From Minwuia sp048007105 (GTDB lineage Bacteria; Pseudomonadota; Alphaproteobacteria; Minwuiales; Minwuiaceae), in contig NZ_CP180352.1 in the NCBI RefSeq assembly GCF_048007105.1, positions 2,790,001 to 2,854,000 of the forward strand: a stretch of DNA of 64,000 bases, in the 5' to 3' direction. The notes under the pieces were generated by a model. It was not told the origin of the DNA and searched no databases. It was given only the letters and a program-made list of their open reading frames with translations. Shown here piece after piece: positions 24,581 through 32,131 of the stretch. The stretch's first letter is position 1; the number at the start of each line of letters is the position of its first letter. The position numbers and the translations under genes are program-made.

Positions 24581-24915
24581 ACCAGCGCACCCGCTTCGCT
24601 CTTGGACTCATGCATCGCGCCCGGTGCGCGGATGGCGTAGTCGCCGGCGTGATAGGTGTGTTCGCCGTCGTCGAAGGAGCCTTCCAGGATATAGAGCTCC
24701 TCGAACTCCTCGTGGGCATGCGCCGGGGCGTATGCGCCAGGTTCGACCTTCATCAGCCACGTGCGGCGGCCCGTGGCCGGGTCTTCGTGCAGCGGCTTGA
24801 CCAGAAATCCGTCGGATCCGCTCGACTGCCAGTCCTGACCGGCGGTGCGGGCGACCAGCGTGCCGGCGTCGGGACGCGGCAGGCCCGCGGTCTCGCTCGA
24901 AAACATCTCGGTCAT
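24559..24915 (-). CDS. cupin domain-containing protein
   Basis: A 118-residue small beta-barrel protein starting at ATG 24913-24915 behind GAAGGAGG. The cupin motif 1 is seen as HAHEEFEELYILEGSF (His, His, Glu metal ligands) and motif 2 as HAGDYAIRAPGAMHE with the last histidine. This resembles the ChrR/anti-sigma type of cupin or a small dioxygenase-like binder. Its start codon overlaps the stop of the HxlR gene by ATGA, so the two are translated together. Probably regulated by that HxlR protein through the double dyad upstream of the pair. Confidence 0.82.
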   Translation of the reverse strand: MTEMFSSETAGLPRPDAGTLVARTAGQDWQSSGSDGFLVKPLHEDPATGRRTWLMKVEPGAYAPAHAHEEFEELYILEGSFDDGEHTYHAGDYAIRAPGAMHESKSEAGALVLVIYSR

Positions 24916-25259
24916 GTCCGGTCCTCCTTCTGCGTATCCAGGCTTTCCGCCCAGCGGTCGGCCCATCCCGTCAAGGACACCAGTTTCGCGGCCAGTTCGC
25001 TACCCGTTTCCGTCATCGCGTAGCCGTCGTCCAGGAGCTCGACCAGCCCGCTTTCCCTCAGTTCCTTCAGACGCGCATTGAGCGTCGTCGGCGAGACATC
25101 GTCGCATCGCTCCCGGAGCATGCGGAATGTGAGAGGGCCGTCGCGCAGCTCCCAGAGGATGCGCAGAACCCAGCGGCGACCGAGCAGATCCAGCAGGACC
25201 ATGATCGGTCGGCCGGTGCTGGAGCCGCGAACGGGGATTCCGGGCTTCGGTGTCGGCAA
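24912..25259 (-). CDS. HxlR family transcriptional regulator
   Basis: A 115-residue winged-helix regulator. TTG 25257-25259 is chosen as start because AAGGAGG lies at ideal distance upstream. Core signature: LLGRRWVLRILWELRDGPLTFRMLRERC, then VSPTTLNARLKELRESGLVE. The conserved N-terminal cysteine used by redox-sensing members (the CP motif before the first helix) is absent; the only cysteine is in RERCDD. It is divergent from a CMD-family gene, and the 72-base gap contains two GCTAC/GTAGC dyads that are the likely operators, for autoregulation and control of the divergent gene. Confidence 0.88.
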   Translation of the reverse strand: MPTPKPGIPVRGSSTGRPIMVLLDLLGRRWVLRILWELRDGPLTFRMLRERCDDVSPTTLNARLKELRESGLVELLDDGYAMTETGSELAAKLVSLTGWADRWAESLDTQKEDRT

Positions 25260-25275
25260 TGCGGACCTCCTTGAC

Positions 25276-25318
25276 GCTACAGATATTGTAGCATACTGGT
25301 TGCTACGTAATTGGTAGC
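25276..25318. promoter_or_regulatory. double inverted-repeat operator between hxlR and CMD gene
   Basis: Two dyads lie in the short divergent gap. The first is GCTACA-N5-TGTAGC (25276-25292), the second TGCTAC-N7-GTAGCA (25301-25319, core 25302-25318). Both have GCTAC and GTAGC half-sites with starts 12 bases apart, and the dyad centres are 26 bases apart. Half-site spacing and position fit a winged-helix dimer such as HxlR binding twice. Occupancy would cover the start region of the hxlR-cupin transcript and the promoter of the CMD gene. Confidence 0.65.
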
Positions 25319-25331
25319 AGAGGATTGCGCC

Positions 25332-25877
25332 ATGTCGAACCCCCTTTCACCCTTGCCCGAACCCTGGCCGCCGGCCGTCGCCGAGAGGCTGGCCCGCTAC
25401 CCGCAGCGCGACGGCTACATCCTGAAGCTGTTCCGCAGCTTCGCGAACTCCGAGCGCTTCCTGGCGAAGGGCGTTGCCAACCTGCTGGACCGCGAGAGCC
25501 CGCTGCCGATGCGCCAGCGCGAGATCGTCATCCTGCGGGTCACGGCCAATCTCGGCTGCGAATACGAATGGGGCGTGCACGTGACGGCCTTCGGCCAGCA
25601 TGTCGGCTTCACGCCGGAGCAGATCGCGGCGACGAGGAGCGGCGCGGCCGATGATCCCTGCTGGCCCGCTGAGGAAGCGCTGTTGCTGGCCGTCGTCGAT
25701 GGCATCTGTCGCGACGGCCACCCGGACGAGATCCGGAAGGCCGCATTCCGGTCGGCCTGGACCGTCGAGCAACAGCTCGAGATCCTGGCACTCTGCGGCA
25801 ACTACCACACGATCAGCTTCGTCGCGAAGACGGCGGAGCTGGAGCTGGAAGACTTCGCCGCCCGGTTTCCGGTGTAG
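25332..25877 (+). CDS. carboxymuconolactone decarboxylase (CMD/AhpD-like) family protein
   Basis: A 181-residue all-helical protein starting at ATG 25332 behind AGAGG. The CMD core is seen in PMRQREIVILRVTANLGCEYEWGVHVTAFG, though the AhpD CxxC pair is not present: one cysteine with EYEWGVH remains, the pattern of the 4-carboxymuconolactone decarboxylase-like branch lacking peroxidase activity. A helix TVEQQLEILALCGNYHTISFV near the C-terminus is also typical. Function is unknown; divergent placement from hxlR suggests that it is the main target of that regulator, perhaps in response to a reactive or aromatic compound. Confidence 0.85.
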   Translation: MSNPLSPLPEPWPPAVAERLARYPQRDGYILKLFRSFANSERFLAKGVANLLDRESPLPMRQREIVILRVTANLGCEYEWGVHVTAFGQHVGFTPEQIAATRSGAADDPCWPAEEALLLAVVDGICRDGHPDEIRKAAFRSAWTVEQQLEILALCGNYHTISFVAKTAELELEDFAARFPV

Positions 25878-25900
25878 CTCGGTCGGGGCTTTGACACTGT

Positions 25901-26005
25901 CGTCACCCCGGCCCCCGAGCCGGGGTCCGGATGCCGACGCACCTTCAAAAGCATGCGCTTGCAATGATCCTCCGTCCCGGATCCCGGCTCAAGGCCGGGA
26001 TGACG
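25901..26005. repeat. palindromic intergenic repeat, copy B
   Basis: A 105-base element with outer CGTCA and TGACG, a first hairpin formed by CCCCGG and CCGGGG, and a second hairpin ATCCCGGC with GCCGGGAT around the loop TCAAG. It shares the plan of the element at 3403-3492 (same end symmetry, same 8-base second stem, similar five-base AAG loop). It lies in the 256-base gap between the convergent CMD and RACo genes, of which the remaining part holds nothing recognisable. A non-autonomous REP-like family is likely. Confidence 0.7.
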
Positions 26006-26133
26006 GTGTGGTCCTTTGAATGCGGTTGCAGACCGGTGGACGACAGCAAGTAGCATTGGCGATGCCGCGCACATGTTGTCACCCACGAATGAATCGGGGG
26101 TGACACTCAGAGGCTGGTTGTTCCGATGAGAAC

Positions 26134-28161
26134 CTACCGCCGCTGCCGTCCGCCGCGGCGGCGGGGGGCGCCGGTGTCGCCTGCGGGCTGCTGCCGGGCG
26201 GGCAGGGCGACAGCTTCGGATAGATGCGGGAAGGGCTCGGTCTTGTTGGGCAGCGCCATGGCGTTGACGAAGTGCTCCTGGAAGCGGGGTTCCAGCGCCG
26301 TCTCGATCTTCTCGACCTCCCGGACCAATTCCTCGACCTCGCGGCGGTGGCCGCGGTTCAGCAGCGCCATGCGCGCGCCTGTGCCGGCGGCATTGCCGAC
26401 GGCGGCGACCTGATCGAGTTCGCAGTCGGGAATGAGCCCGAGCACCATGGCGTATTTCGGGTCGATGTAGCTGCCAAAGGCCCCGGCGAGGCGGATGCGT
26501 TCCACGTGGTCCACGCCCAGCTTGTCCATCAGCAGCCGCACGCCGGCATAGAGCGCGGCCTTGGCAAGCTGGATCGCGCGCACATCGTTCTGGGTCACGG
26601 TGATGTCCATGGTCGCGCCACGCCAGAGCACGTAGGTGAAGGTGCGGCCGTTCGCGACGACGCGGTCGGAGGATTCGGCGAGGGCGCCGTTGACGACCCC
26701 GTCCTCGGAAATGATCCCGGCCAGGAACATCTCGGCGATGGTCTCGACGATGCCCGACCCGCAGATGCCGGTGACGCCGACCGCCGGGGCCTCTTCGGCG
26801 AATTCGGGCTCGTCCGACCACCGGTCGCAGCCGATTACCTTGACCTTCGCTTGCAGCGTCTCCGGATCGATCCGCACGCGTTCGATGGCGCCCGGCGCCG
26901 CGCGCTGGCCGCAGGATATCTCGGCCCCTTCGAAAGCGGGTCCGGTTGGCGAGGAAGCGGCGAGCAGGCGGTCGCGGCTGCCCAGGACGATCTCGGCATT
27001 GGTGCCGACATCGACCATCAGCGTGATCCTGTCGGTCTTGTGCGGGGCTTCGGCCAGGGTCGCGGCGGCGGCGTCTGCGCCGACATGCCCGGCGATGCAG
27101 GGCAGGACATAGGCCCGGCCGCCGTCCATGATCTCCACGCCGATATCGCGCGCCGCCAGCGCCAGCGGTCCCGAGACCGCCAGCGCAAAGGGCGCGCCGC
27201 CAAGCTCGGTCGGGTCGATGCCCAGGAAGATGTGGTGCATCACCGGGTTGCCGACGAAGGTCGCCTCGACGATCAGGTCGCGTGTGGCGCCGGCGTCCCG
27301 GGCCACCTTCTCGGCCAGCCCGTTGACCGCGCCCCGCACCGCCTCGGTCAGCGCCGGAAGGCCGTCGGGGTTCATCAGCACGTAGGAAACCCGGCTCATC
27401 AGGTCTTCGCCGAAGCGGACCTGCGGGTTGGCGGTGCCGGCAGAGGCGACGGTCCGGCCGCTCATCATGTCGACCAGATGCGCGGCGATGGTGGTCGAGC
27501 CGATATCGACCGCGAGGCCGAAGGCACGCTGCTGCAGGCCGGGCCACAGCGCGGTGATCAGCGGCCCGTCGCCGTCATCATGCACCGCCGCCGTCACCTT
27601 CCATTCGCCCTTGCGGAGGGTCTTCTGGAGCTTGGCGAAAAGCGGCGGATCGAGCCGCGCGCCCTTCACCATCCACTCCCGTTCCAACGCCTCAGAGAGC
27701 CGGTCCAGATCGCCGGACGGGTTGGCCATGTCGGGCTCGGTGACCTCGACATACATCAGACGCGTGGCGGTATCGCGGTCGATGCTGCGGTTCTCGGCCC
27801 GCTTGCGGACAACCTGCTTGTTGACCGCCGAATCCGTCGGCACGTCGACCACCATGTCGCCCAGGATCTTCGCCTGGCAGGAAAGCCGCCGGTCGGCGGG
27901 CAGGGCGCGGCGGCCGGAATATCGGGCTTCGACCTCGTTCGGTGGCGACAGGTTTTCCGGTCTCGCCGTGATCTTGTGCTTGGCAAACTGGCCGGGTGTC
28001 GGGGTGATCTGGCAGCGCCCGCAGAGACCGCGGCCGCCGCAGACGCTCTCGACATAGACGCCCAGCGAGCGCGCCGCATCGAGCAGCGGCGTGCCGATCT
28101 CGAACCGGCCGCGGCGGCCGGACGGCATGAACAGGACCAGGGCGTCGCCGGTTTCGGTCAT
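26134..28161 (-). CDS. ASKHA-domain protein with N-terminal 2Fe-2S ferredoxin domain (RACo-type reductive activator)
   Basis: A 675-residue protein. The N-terminal ferredoxin-like domain (about 1-100) has Cys41, Cys47 and Cys50 (VCGGRGLCGRC) plus Cys95 as the fourth ligand of a 2Fe-2S cluster. From about residue 220 a nucleotide-binding actin-like domain begins with AVDIGSTTIAAHLVD, followed by LMVDVGTNAEIVLGS and TGICGSGIVETIAEMF. This architecture is that of RACo/RamA-like proteins that use ATP to reduce an inactive corrinoid cofactor in methyltransferase systems. No corrinoid protein or methyltransferase is in the window, so its partner lies elsewhere. The C-terminal 30 residues are Arg/Gly/Pro-rich. 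Confidence 0.85.
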   Translation of the reverse strand: MTETGDALVLFMPSGRRGRFEIGTPLLDAARSLGVYVESVCGGRGLCGRCQITPTPGQFAKHKITARPENLSPPNEVEARYSGRRALPADRRLSCQAKILGDMVVDVPTDSAVNKQVVRKRAENRSIDRDTATRLMYVEVTEPDMANPSGDLDRLSEALEREWMVKGARLDPPLFAKLQKTLRKGEWKVTAAVHDDGDGPLITALWPGLQQRAFGLAVDIGSTTIAAHLVDMMSGRTVASAGTANPQVRFGEDLMSRVSYVLMNPDGLPALTEAVRGAVNGLAEKVARDAGATRDLIVEATFVGNPVMHHIFLGIDPTELGGAPFALAVSGPLALAARDIGVEIMDGGRAYVLPCIAGHVGADAAAATLAEAPHKTDRITLMVDVGTNAEIVLGSRDRLLAASSPTGPAFEGAEISCGQRAAPGAIERVRIDPETLQAKVKVIGCDRWSDEPEFAEEAPAVGVTGICGSGIVETIAEMFLAGIISEDGVVNGALAESSDRVVANGRTFTYVLWRGATMDITVTQNDVRAIQLAKAALYAGVRLLMDKLGVDHVERIRLAGAFGSYIDPKYAMVLGLIPDCELDQVAAVGNAAGTGARMALLNRGHRREVEELVREVEKIETALEPRFQEHFVNAMALPNKTEPFPHLSEAVALPARQQPAGDTGAPRRRGGRQRR

Positions 28162-28304
28162 GGAACGGTTCGATCCTCTCGGTTGCTGTGTCCGCGATTA
28201 GAGGACCGGCAGGCCGAACGCCAGCGTCATTGCGACGTCCGCTTGATTTTCGGCGGCGTGCCGCCACAGTCTGGACCATCTCTCCGGCACCGGATCATCC
28301 CGAC

Positions 28305-28988
28305 ATGTCCCTTCTGAACAGCATGCAACAGGGCGCGCGCGCCACCGCGGGCTTCACCATCGGGTCGAGCATGTTCGGCATCGTGTTCGGTTCGGCGGCC
28401 ATCGCCACCGGCCTGACCGAAGCGCAAGCCGTGATCATGAGCGCCACGGCCTTCGCCGGCGCGGCCCAGTTCGCGTCGCTGGCGGTCTGGGATCATCCGA
28501 TGCCCTGGCTGGCCGTCGCCATCACCGTGGCGCTGGTCTCGACGCGCAACGTGCTGATGGGCCTGAGCCTGTCCTCCGATTTCGGCAAGGCCCCGTGGCC
28601 GTTCCGGCTCATTATCATCCACATGCTGGTCGATGCCAGCTGGGCCATGTCGATGCGCCACCGCGGGCGGAGCGACATGGCGGCCTTCTATTTCGGCAGC
28701 GCCGCCAGCCTCTACGTGACCTGGATGGTGGGCGTGGCCATCGGCGTACTGCTCCCCGATGCGATGGACGCGGTCACGATGGCGGCGATCGGGTTCGGCG
28801 GCGTGCTGTTCCTGTCGCTTGTGCTGGTGATGCTGGCCAGGGCGAGAATGGGGCCGAGATTGCCCTGGGCTGTCTCGGCCGTGGTGGCTATCAGCCTGTC
28901 GTTCGTCGCCAGTCCCGAGGTGGTGCTGCTGGGTGCTGTCGGGTCCGGCGCGAGCTTCGCACTGCTGTTCGACGGGCGGCGTGCATGA
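28305..28988 (+). CDS. azlC: AzlC family branched-chain amino acid exporter subunit
   Basis: A 227-residue inner-membrane protein with about seven hydrophobic segments. AzlC features include GFTIGSSMFGIVFGSAA, the FAGAAQFASLAVW segment and RNVLMGLSLSS. AzlC and its small partner AzlD together export branched-chain amino acids or related compounds. The start ATG 28305 has no strong ribosome site but gives the right family length. Its stop overlaps the start of azlD by four bases, confirming the pair. Confidence 0.88.
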   Translation: MSLLNSMQQGARATAGFTIGSSMFGIVFGSAAIATGLTEAQAVIMSATAFAGAAQFASLAVWDHPMPWLAVAITVALVSTRNVLMGLSLSSDFGKAPWPFRLIIIHMLVDASWAMSMRHRGRSDMAAFYFGSAASLYVTWMVGVAIGVLLPDAMDAVTMAAIGFGGVLFLSLVLVMLARARMGPRLPWAVSAVVAISLSFVASPEVVLLGAVGSGASFALLFDGRRA

Positions 28989-29296
28989 GCGAGTTGTCCG
29001 AAGGCTATGCCGCCATCGCCATGATCACCGCGATCGTGTTCGCGTCGCGGCTCGGGGGCTACCTGCTGGGTTCGACCGTCCGCGAGGGCACACGGCTGCG
29101 GCGCCTGTTCGACGTGCTGCCCGGATGCGCCATCGCCGCCGTGGTCGCGCCGATGATTGTCCGGGCGCAGCCCGTCGAGATGGTCGCGCTGGCGGTGGCG
29201 TCGTTGTTGCTCTGGTTCACGGCAAGCATCGGGCTGGCGCTGGCCAGCGGGCTGGCCTTGCTGGTCGCGGGCGCCCATATCTTCGGGCTCGGATGA
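28985..29296 (+). CDS. azlD: AzlD family branched-chain amino acid exporter subunit
   Basis: A 103-residue membrane protein with four hydrophobic segments, matching the size of AzlD. The region ITAIVFASRLGGYLLGS and DVLPGCAIAAVVAPMI are family-like. It starts inside the stop of azlC (ATGA) and is translated with it. The small subunit is needed with AzlC to form the exporter. Confidence 0.85.
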   Translation: MSELSEGYAAIAMITAIVFASRLGGYLLGSTVREGTRLRRLFDVLPGCAIAAVVAPMIVRAQPVEMVALAVASLLLWFTASIGLALASGLALLVAGAHIFGLG

Positions 29297-29429
29297 TCAC
29301 GATCCCTTGATGTGCGGGTCTCCGAATAATCACAGCGCCGATCTTGTTAACGTCCGGAGGCGCGACGACAATAAAAAGGCAAGGGGCCTTGAGGATCGGC
29401 CTCTTTGGCGTTCCATGGGAGAGCATCTG

Positions 29430-29849
29430 ATGAACAAGTTCCTGATTTCCGCCGCGGCGGTCATGTTTGCGGCCGGCGCGGCCTGGGCCGGTGCGCACGG
29501 CTCGATGTCCGACAAGCGCGTTGACGCGATGAAGAGCATCGGCGGGTCCATGAAGGCCATCGGCGAGGGCAATGGCGACGCGGTCCAGCACGCCCAGAAC
29601 ATCAAGATGCAGTTCGGCGACATGCTCGAGAAGTTCCCCGAAGGCTCGATGGAATACCGCGCGAAAGCCAACATCTGGACCGACTGGAGCGGCTTCGAGG
29701 CCGCCATGGGCAAGAGCAATGACGCGGCGGCCAAGCTGGTGACCGCGGCCGAAGGCGGCGACAGCAGCGAGATCGGCAACGCGCTGAAGAATCTCGGCGG
29801 CACCTGCAAGGGCTGCCATGAGGAGTACCGCGGTCCGAAGCCCGAATAG
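29430..29849 (+). CDS. cytochrome c-prime family protein
   Basis: A 139-residue secreted protein. Signal peptide in residues 1-20 (ISAAAVMFAAGAAWAGA). The rest is a helical bundle with the heme site close to the C-terminus as CKGCH, the usual place in cytochrome c-prime. These periplasmic proteins have a high-spin heme and may bind NO or CO, or carry electrons. Its stop is immediately followed by the start of a diheme cytochrome, so the two are likely made together. ATG 29430 was chosen for the signal peptide and the GGGAGAGC upstream. Confidence 0.85.
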   Translation: MNKFLISAAAVMFAAGAAWAGAHGSMSDKRVDAMKSIGGSMKAIGEGNGDAVQHAQNIKMQFGDMLEKFPEGSMEYRAKANIWTDWSGFEAAMGKSNDAAAKLVTAAEGGDSSEIGNALKNLGGTCKGCHEEYRGPKPE

Positions 29850-30734
29850 GTGAGGCGCACCGCACTTACAGGTCTGGCGGCGCTAGCCGGGGCAGTGGCC
29901 CTGGCCGGCGCACCTGACGCATTTGCGCAGGACGCGGTCGAGCGCGGCGAGTACCTGGTACGCGCCGCGGGTTGCATCGCCTGTCATACGGCCAAGGACG
30001 GCGGCCAGCTGTTCGCGGGCGGATATGCGCTGAAAACGCCGTTCGGCACCTTCTACAGCCCCAACATCACGCCCGACCGGGAGACCGGGATCGGGGCGTG
30101 GACCGACGAGGATTTCGTCGGCGCGCTGCATGAAGGCAAGCGGCCCGCCGGCGGCCGCTATTTCCCCGTATTCCCCTATACCAGCTACACGAAGATGACC
30201 CGGGAGGACGCGCTGGCCATCAAGGCCTACCTGTTCTCGCTCGACCCGGTCAGCCAGCCCAACCGGGACCATGGCATCATGTTCCCGTTTTCCATGCGCA
30301 TCCTGCAGCGCGGCTGGCAGATGGTGAACTTCGAGGCGGGCCGGTTCGAGCCCGATCCGGGCGCCAGCGATCCGGTCAACCGAGGCGCCTATCTCGCCCA
30401 GGCGCTGGCCCATTGCGGCGAGTGCCACACCCCCCGGAACATGATGGGCGCGACCGACGAGGACATGTACCTCGCCGGCACGCCCGACGGCCCCGAAGGC
30501 GAGGTGGCGCCCAACATCACGCCCCATTCGACCGGCATTGGCGACTGGAGCGAGGCCGACATCGCCGAACTGCTGAAGAGCGGCTTCAAGCCCGATTTCG
30601 ACAATGTCCAGGGGACGATGGACGAAGCCATTGAGGACGGGCTCAAATATCTGACCGACGCGGACAGGGCGGCGATCGCCGCCTATCTCAAGTCTGTGCC
30701 ACCGATCGACAACAAGGTCGGCTCCGGCGGCTAG
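29850..30734 (+). CDS. periplasmic diheme cytochrome c
   Basis: A 294-residue secreted protein starting with GTG 29850, directly abutting the previous stop. Signal peptide with LAALAGAVALAGA. Two heme-binding sites, CIACH near residue 42 and CGECH near residue 188, mark two cytochrome c domains. The repeated pattern TPFGTFYSPNITPD and later GEVAPNITPHSTGIGDWS is typical of the cytochrome subunit of membrane alcohol, gluconate or aldehyde dehydrogenases. No catalytic dehydrogenase is nearby. With the cytochrome c-prime gene it forms a two-gene unit for periplasmic electron transfer. Confidence 0.88.
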   Translation: MRRTALTGLAALAGAVALAGAPDAFAQDAVERGEYLVRAAGCIACHTAKDGGQLFAGGYALKTPFGTFYSPNITPDRETGIGAWTDEDFVGALHEGKRPAGGRYFPVFPYTSYTKMTREDALAIKAYLFSLDPVSQPNRDHGIMFPFSMRILQRGWQMVNFEAGRFEPDPGASDPVNRGAYLAQALAHCGECHTPRNMMGATDEDMYLAGTPDGPEGEVAPNITPHSTGIGDWSEADIAELLKSGFKPDFDNVQGTMDEAIEDGLKYLTDADRAAIAAYLKSVPPIDNKVGSGG

Positions 30735-30817
30735 GGCCGTCATTGACCCGTCACGTATGACCTGACGTAGGGTGCCCATGCGTCCGTGCCCACTGGTTCA
30801 CGGGCCGCCGATCATCT

Positions 30818-32041
30818 ATGTCTGACTGTGGAATACCGGGGAAACGTAACGGAACAGCCGAGTTGGCCGACATCCATCGCAATCTGCCGTCATCGTCCAG
30901 CGACCACCATCTGGTGATCGAAGCGCGGGACAACGGCGTCATCGAAGTCGAGGATCTGACCCCGCGCCAGCCGCGCGGGCGGCGTCTGCTGCGTACCTTC
31001 CTGCTGTTGGTCGTGCCTGTGGCTGCGCTGCTTGTCGGTGGATATTTTTACGCCAAGTCAGGGCGTTACGTCACGACCGAGAACGCCTATGTGAAGTCGA
31101 CCAAGATCGCGGTGTCGTCCGATATCGCCGCCCGGGTCGCCGCCGTGCATGTCCGCGAGAACCAGCGCGTGAAGGCTGGCGACATGCTGGTCGAACTGGA
31201 CGGCCGCGACTGGGAGATCGCCTTCCGCGAGGCCGAAGCCGAGATCGTCCGTACCGCGAGCGCCATCCGGCAGTTGCAGGCGAACTACCGGGCCGAGCTG
31301 GCGCAACTGGCCGAAGAGCGTTCCCGCATCGACCAGTTGCAGAGCCAGTACGACCGCTTCCGCAAGCTGGCGGAGCGCGGTATCGCGCCGTCCCAGAAGC
31401 TCGAGGAAGTCGAGGCCGAACTGAAGGTCGCCCAGCGGCGTGTCGCCACCCAGCAGGAGCGGGTCGGCCAGGCGCTGCTGACCATCGGCGGCAGCCTGGA
31501 CAAGCCCGTCGAGGAACACCCGCTCTATCTCAAGGCCGAGGCAGAGCGTGACGAGGCGTTGCTGAAACTGGACCGCACGCGGCTGCGCGCGCCGGTCGAC
31601 GGCATCGTCACCGTACTGAATCTGGAACCGGGCGAGTTTGTCGAGAAAGGCGAGCCGCTGTTCGCTCTGGTCGATGACCGCGTGCCGTGGGTCGAGGCGA
31701 ATCTGAAGGAGACCCAGCTGACCCATGTCGAGGTCGGTCAGGAGGTCGAGGTCGAGGTCGATGCCTATCCGGGCGTGAAGTGGCGCGCGACCGTCGCCAG
31801 CATCGCGCCCGCCACTGGCGCCGAGTTCTCGATCCTTCCGCCGCAGAACGCCTCGGGCAACTGGGTGAAGGTCGTCCAGCGCGTGCCGGTCAAGTTGCAA
31901 CTCAACCCGGGTCAGGACCGGCCGCTGCTGCGTGCCGGCATGACAGCGCAGGTCGCCATCGACACCCTGCGGGAGCGTGAGCTGCTGGTCTTCGTCCGGT
32001 CGGCCATCGCCCGCATCGGAAACGACGCCGAGCAGCGCTGA
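30818..32041 (+). CDS. HlyD family membrane fusion (efflux adaptor) protein, EmrA-like
   Basis: A 407-residue adaptor protein. One transmembrane segment lies near residues 52-70 (TFLLLVVPVAALLVGGYF), preceded by a basic cytoplasmic tail. Then comes the first lipoyl half-motif ENQRVKAGDMLVELDGRD, a long coiled coil (about 135-220, rich in Glu, Gln, Arg), the second half LRAPVDGIVTVLNLEPGEFVEKGEPL, and a beta-barrel ending with RAGMTAQVAIDTL. It would link an inner-membrane pump to an outer-membrane channel. Neither pump nor channel gene is adjacent. The start ATG lacks a clear ribosome site; a later TTG at codon 16 is an alternative. Confidence 0.85.
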   Translation: MSDCGIPGKRNGTAELADIHRNLPSSSSDHHLVIEARDNGVIEVEDLTPRQPRGRRLLRTFLLLVVPVAALLVGGYFYAKSGRYVTTENAYVKSTKIAVSSDIAARVAAVHVRENQRVKAGDMLVELDGRDWEIAFREAEAEIVRTASAIRQLQANYRAELAQLAEERSRIDQLQSQYDRFRKLAERGIAPSQKLEEVEAELKVAQRRVATQQERVGQALLTIGGSLDKPVEEHPLYLKAEAERDEALLKLDRTRLRAPVDGIVTVLNLEPGEFVEKGEPLFALVDDRVPWVEANLKETQLTHVEVGQEVEVEVDAYPGVKWRATVASIAPATGAEFSILPPQNASGNWVKVVQRVPVKLQLNPGQDRPLLRAGMTAQVAIDTLRERELLVFVRSAIARIGNDAEQR

Positions 32042-32131
32042 CCGCAGGCCTTGAGGCCTGCCGCGACAGCCCGTCCATTTGCCACAGTCCTAAATCGTGA
32101 TAGCTGAGCGCTTCAACAGCTGGAGAGCGCC

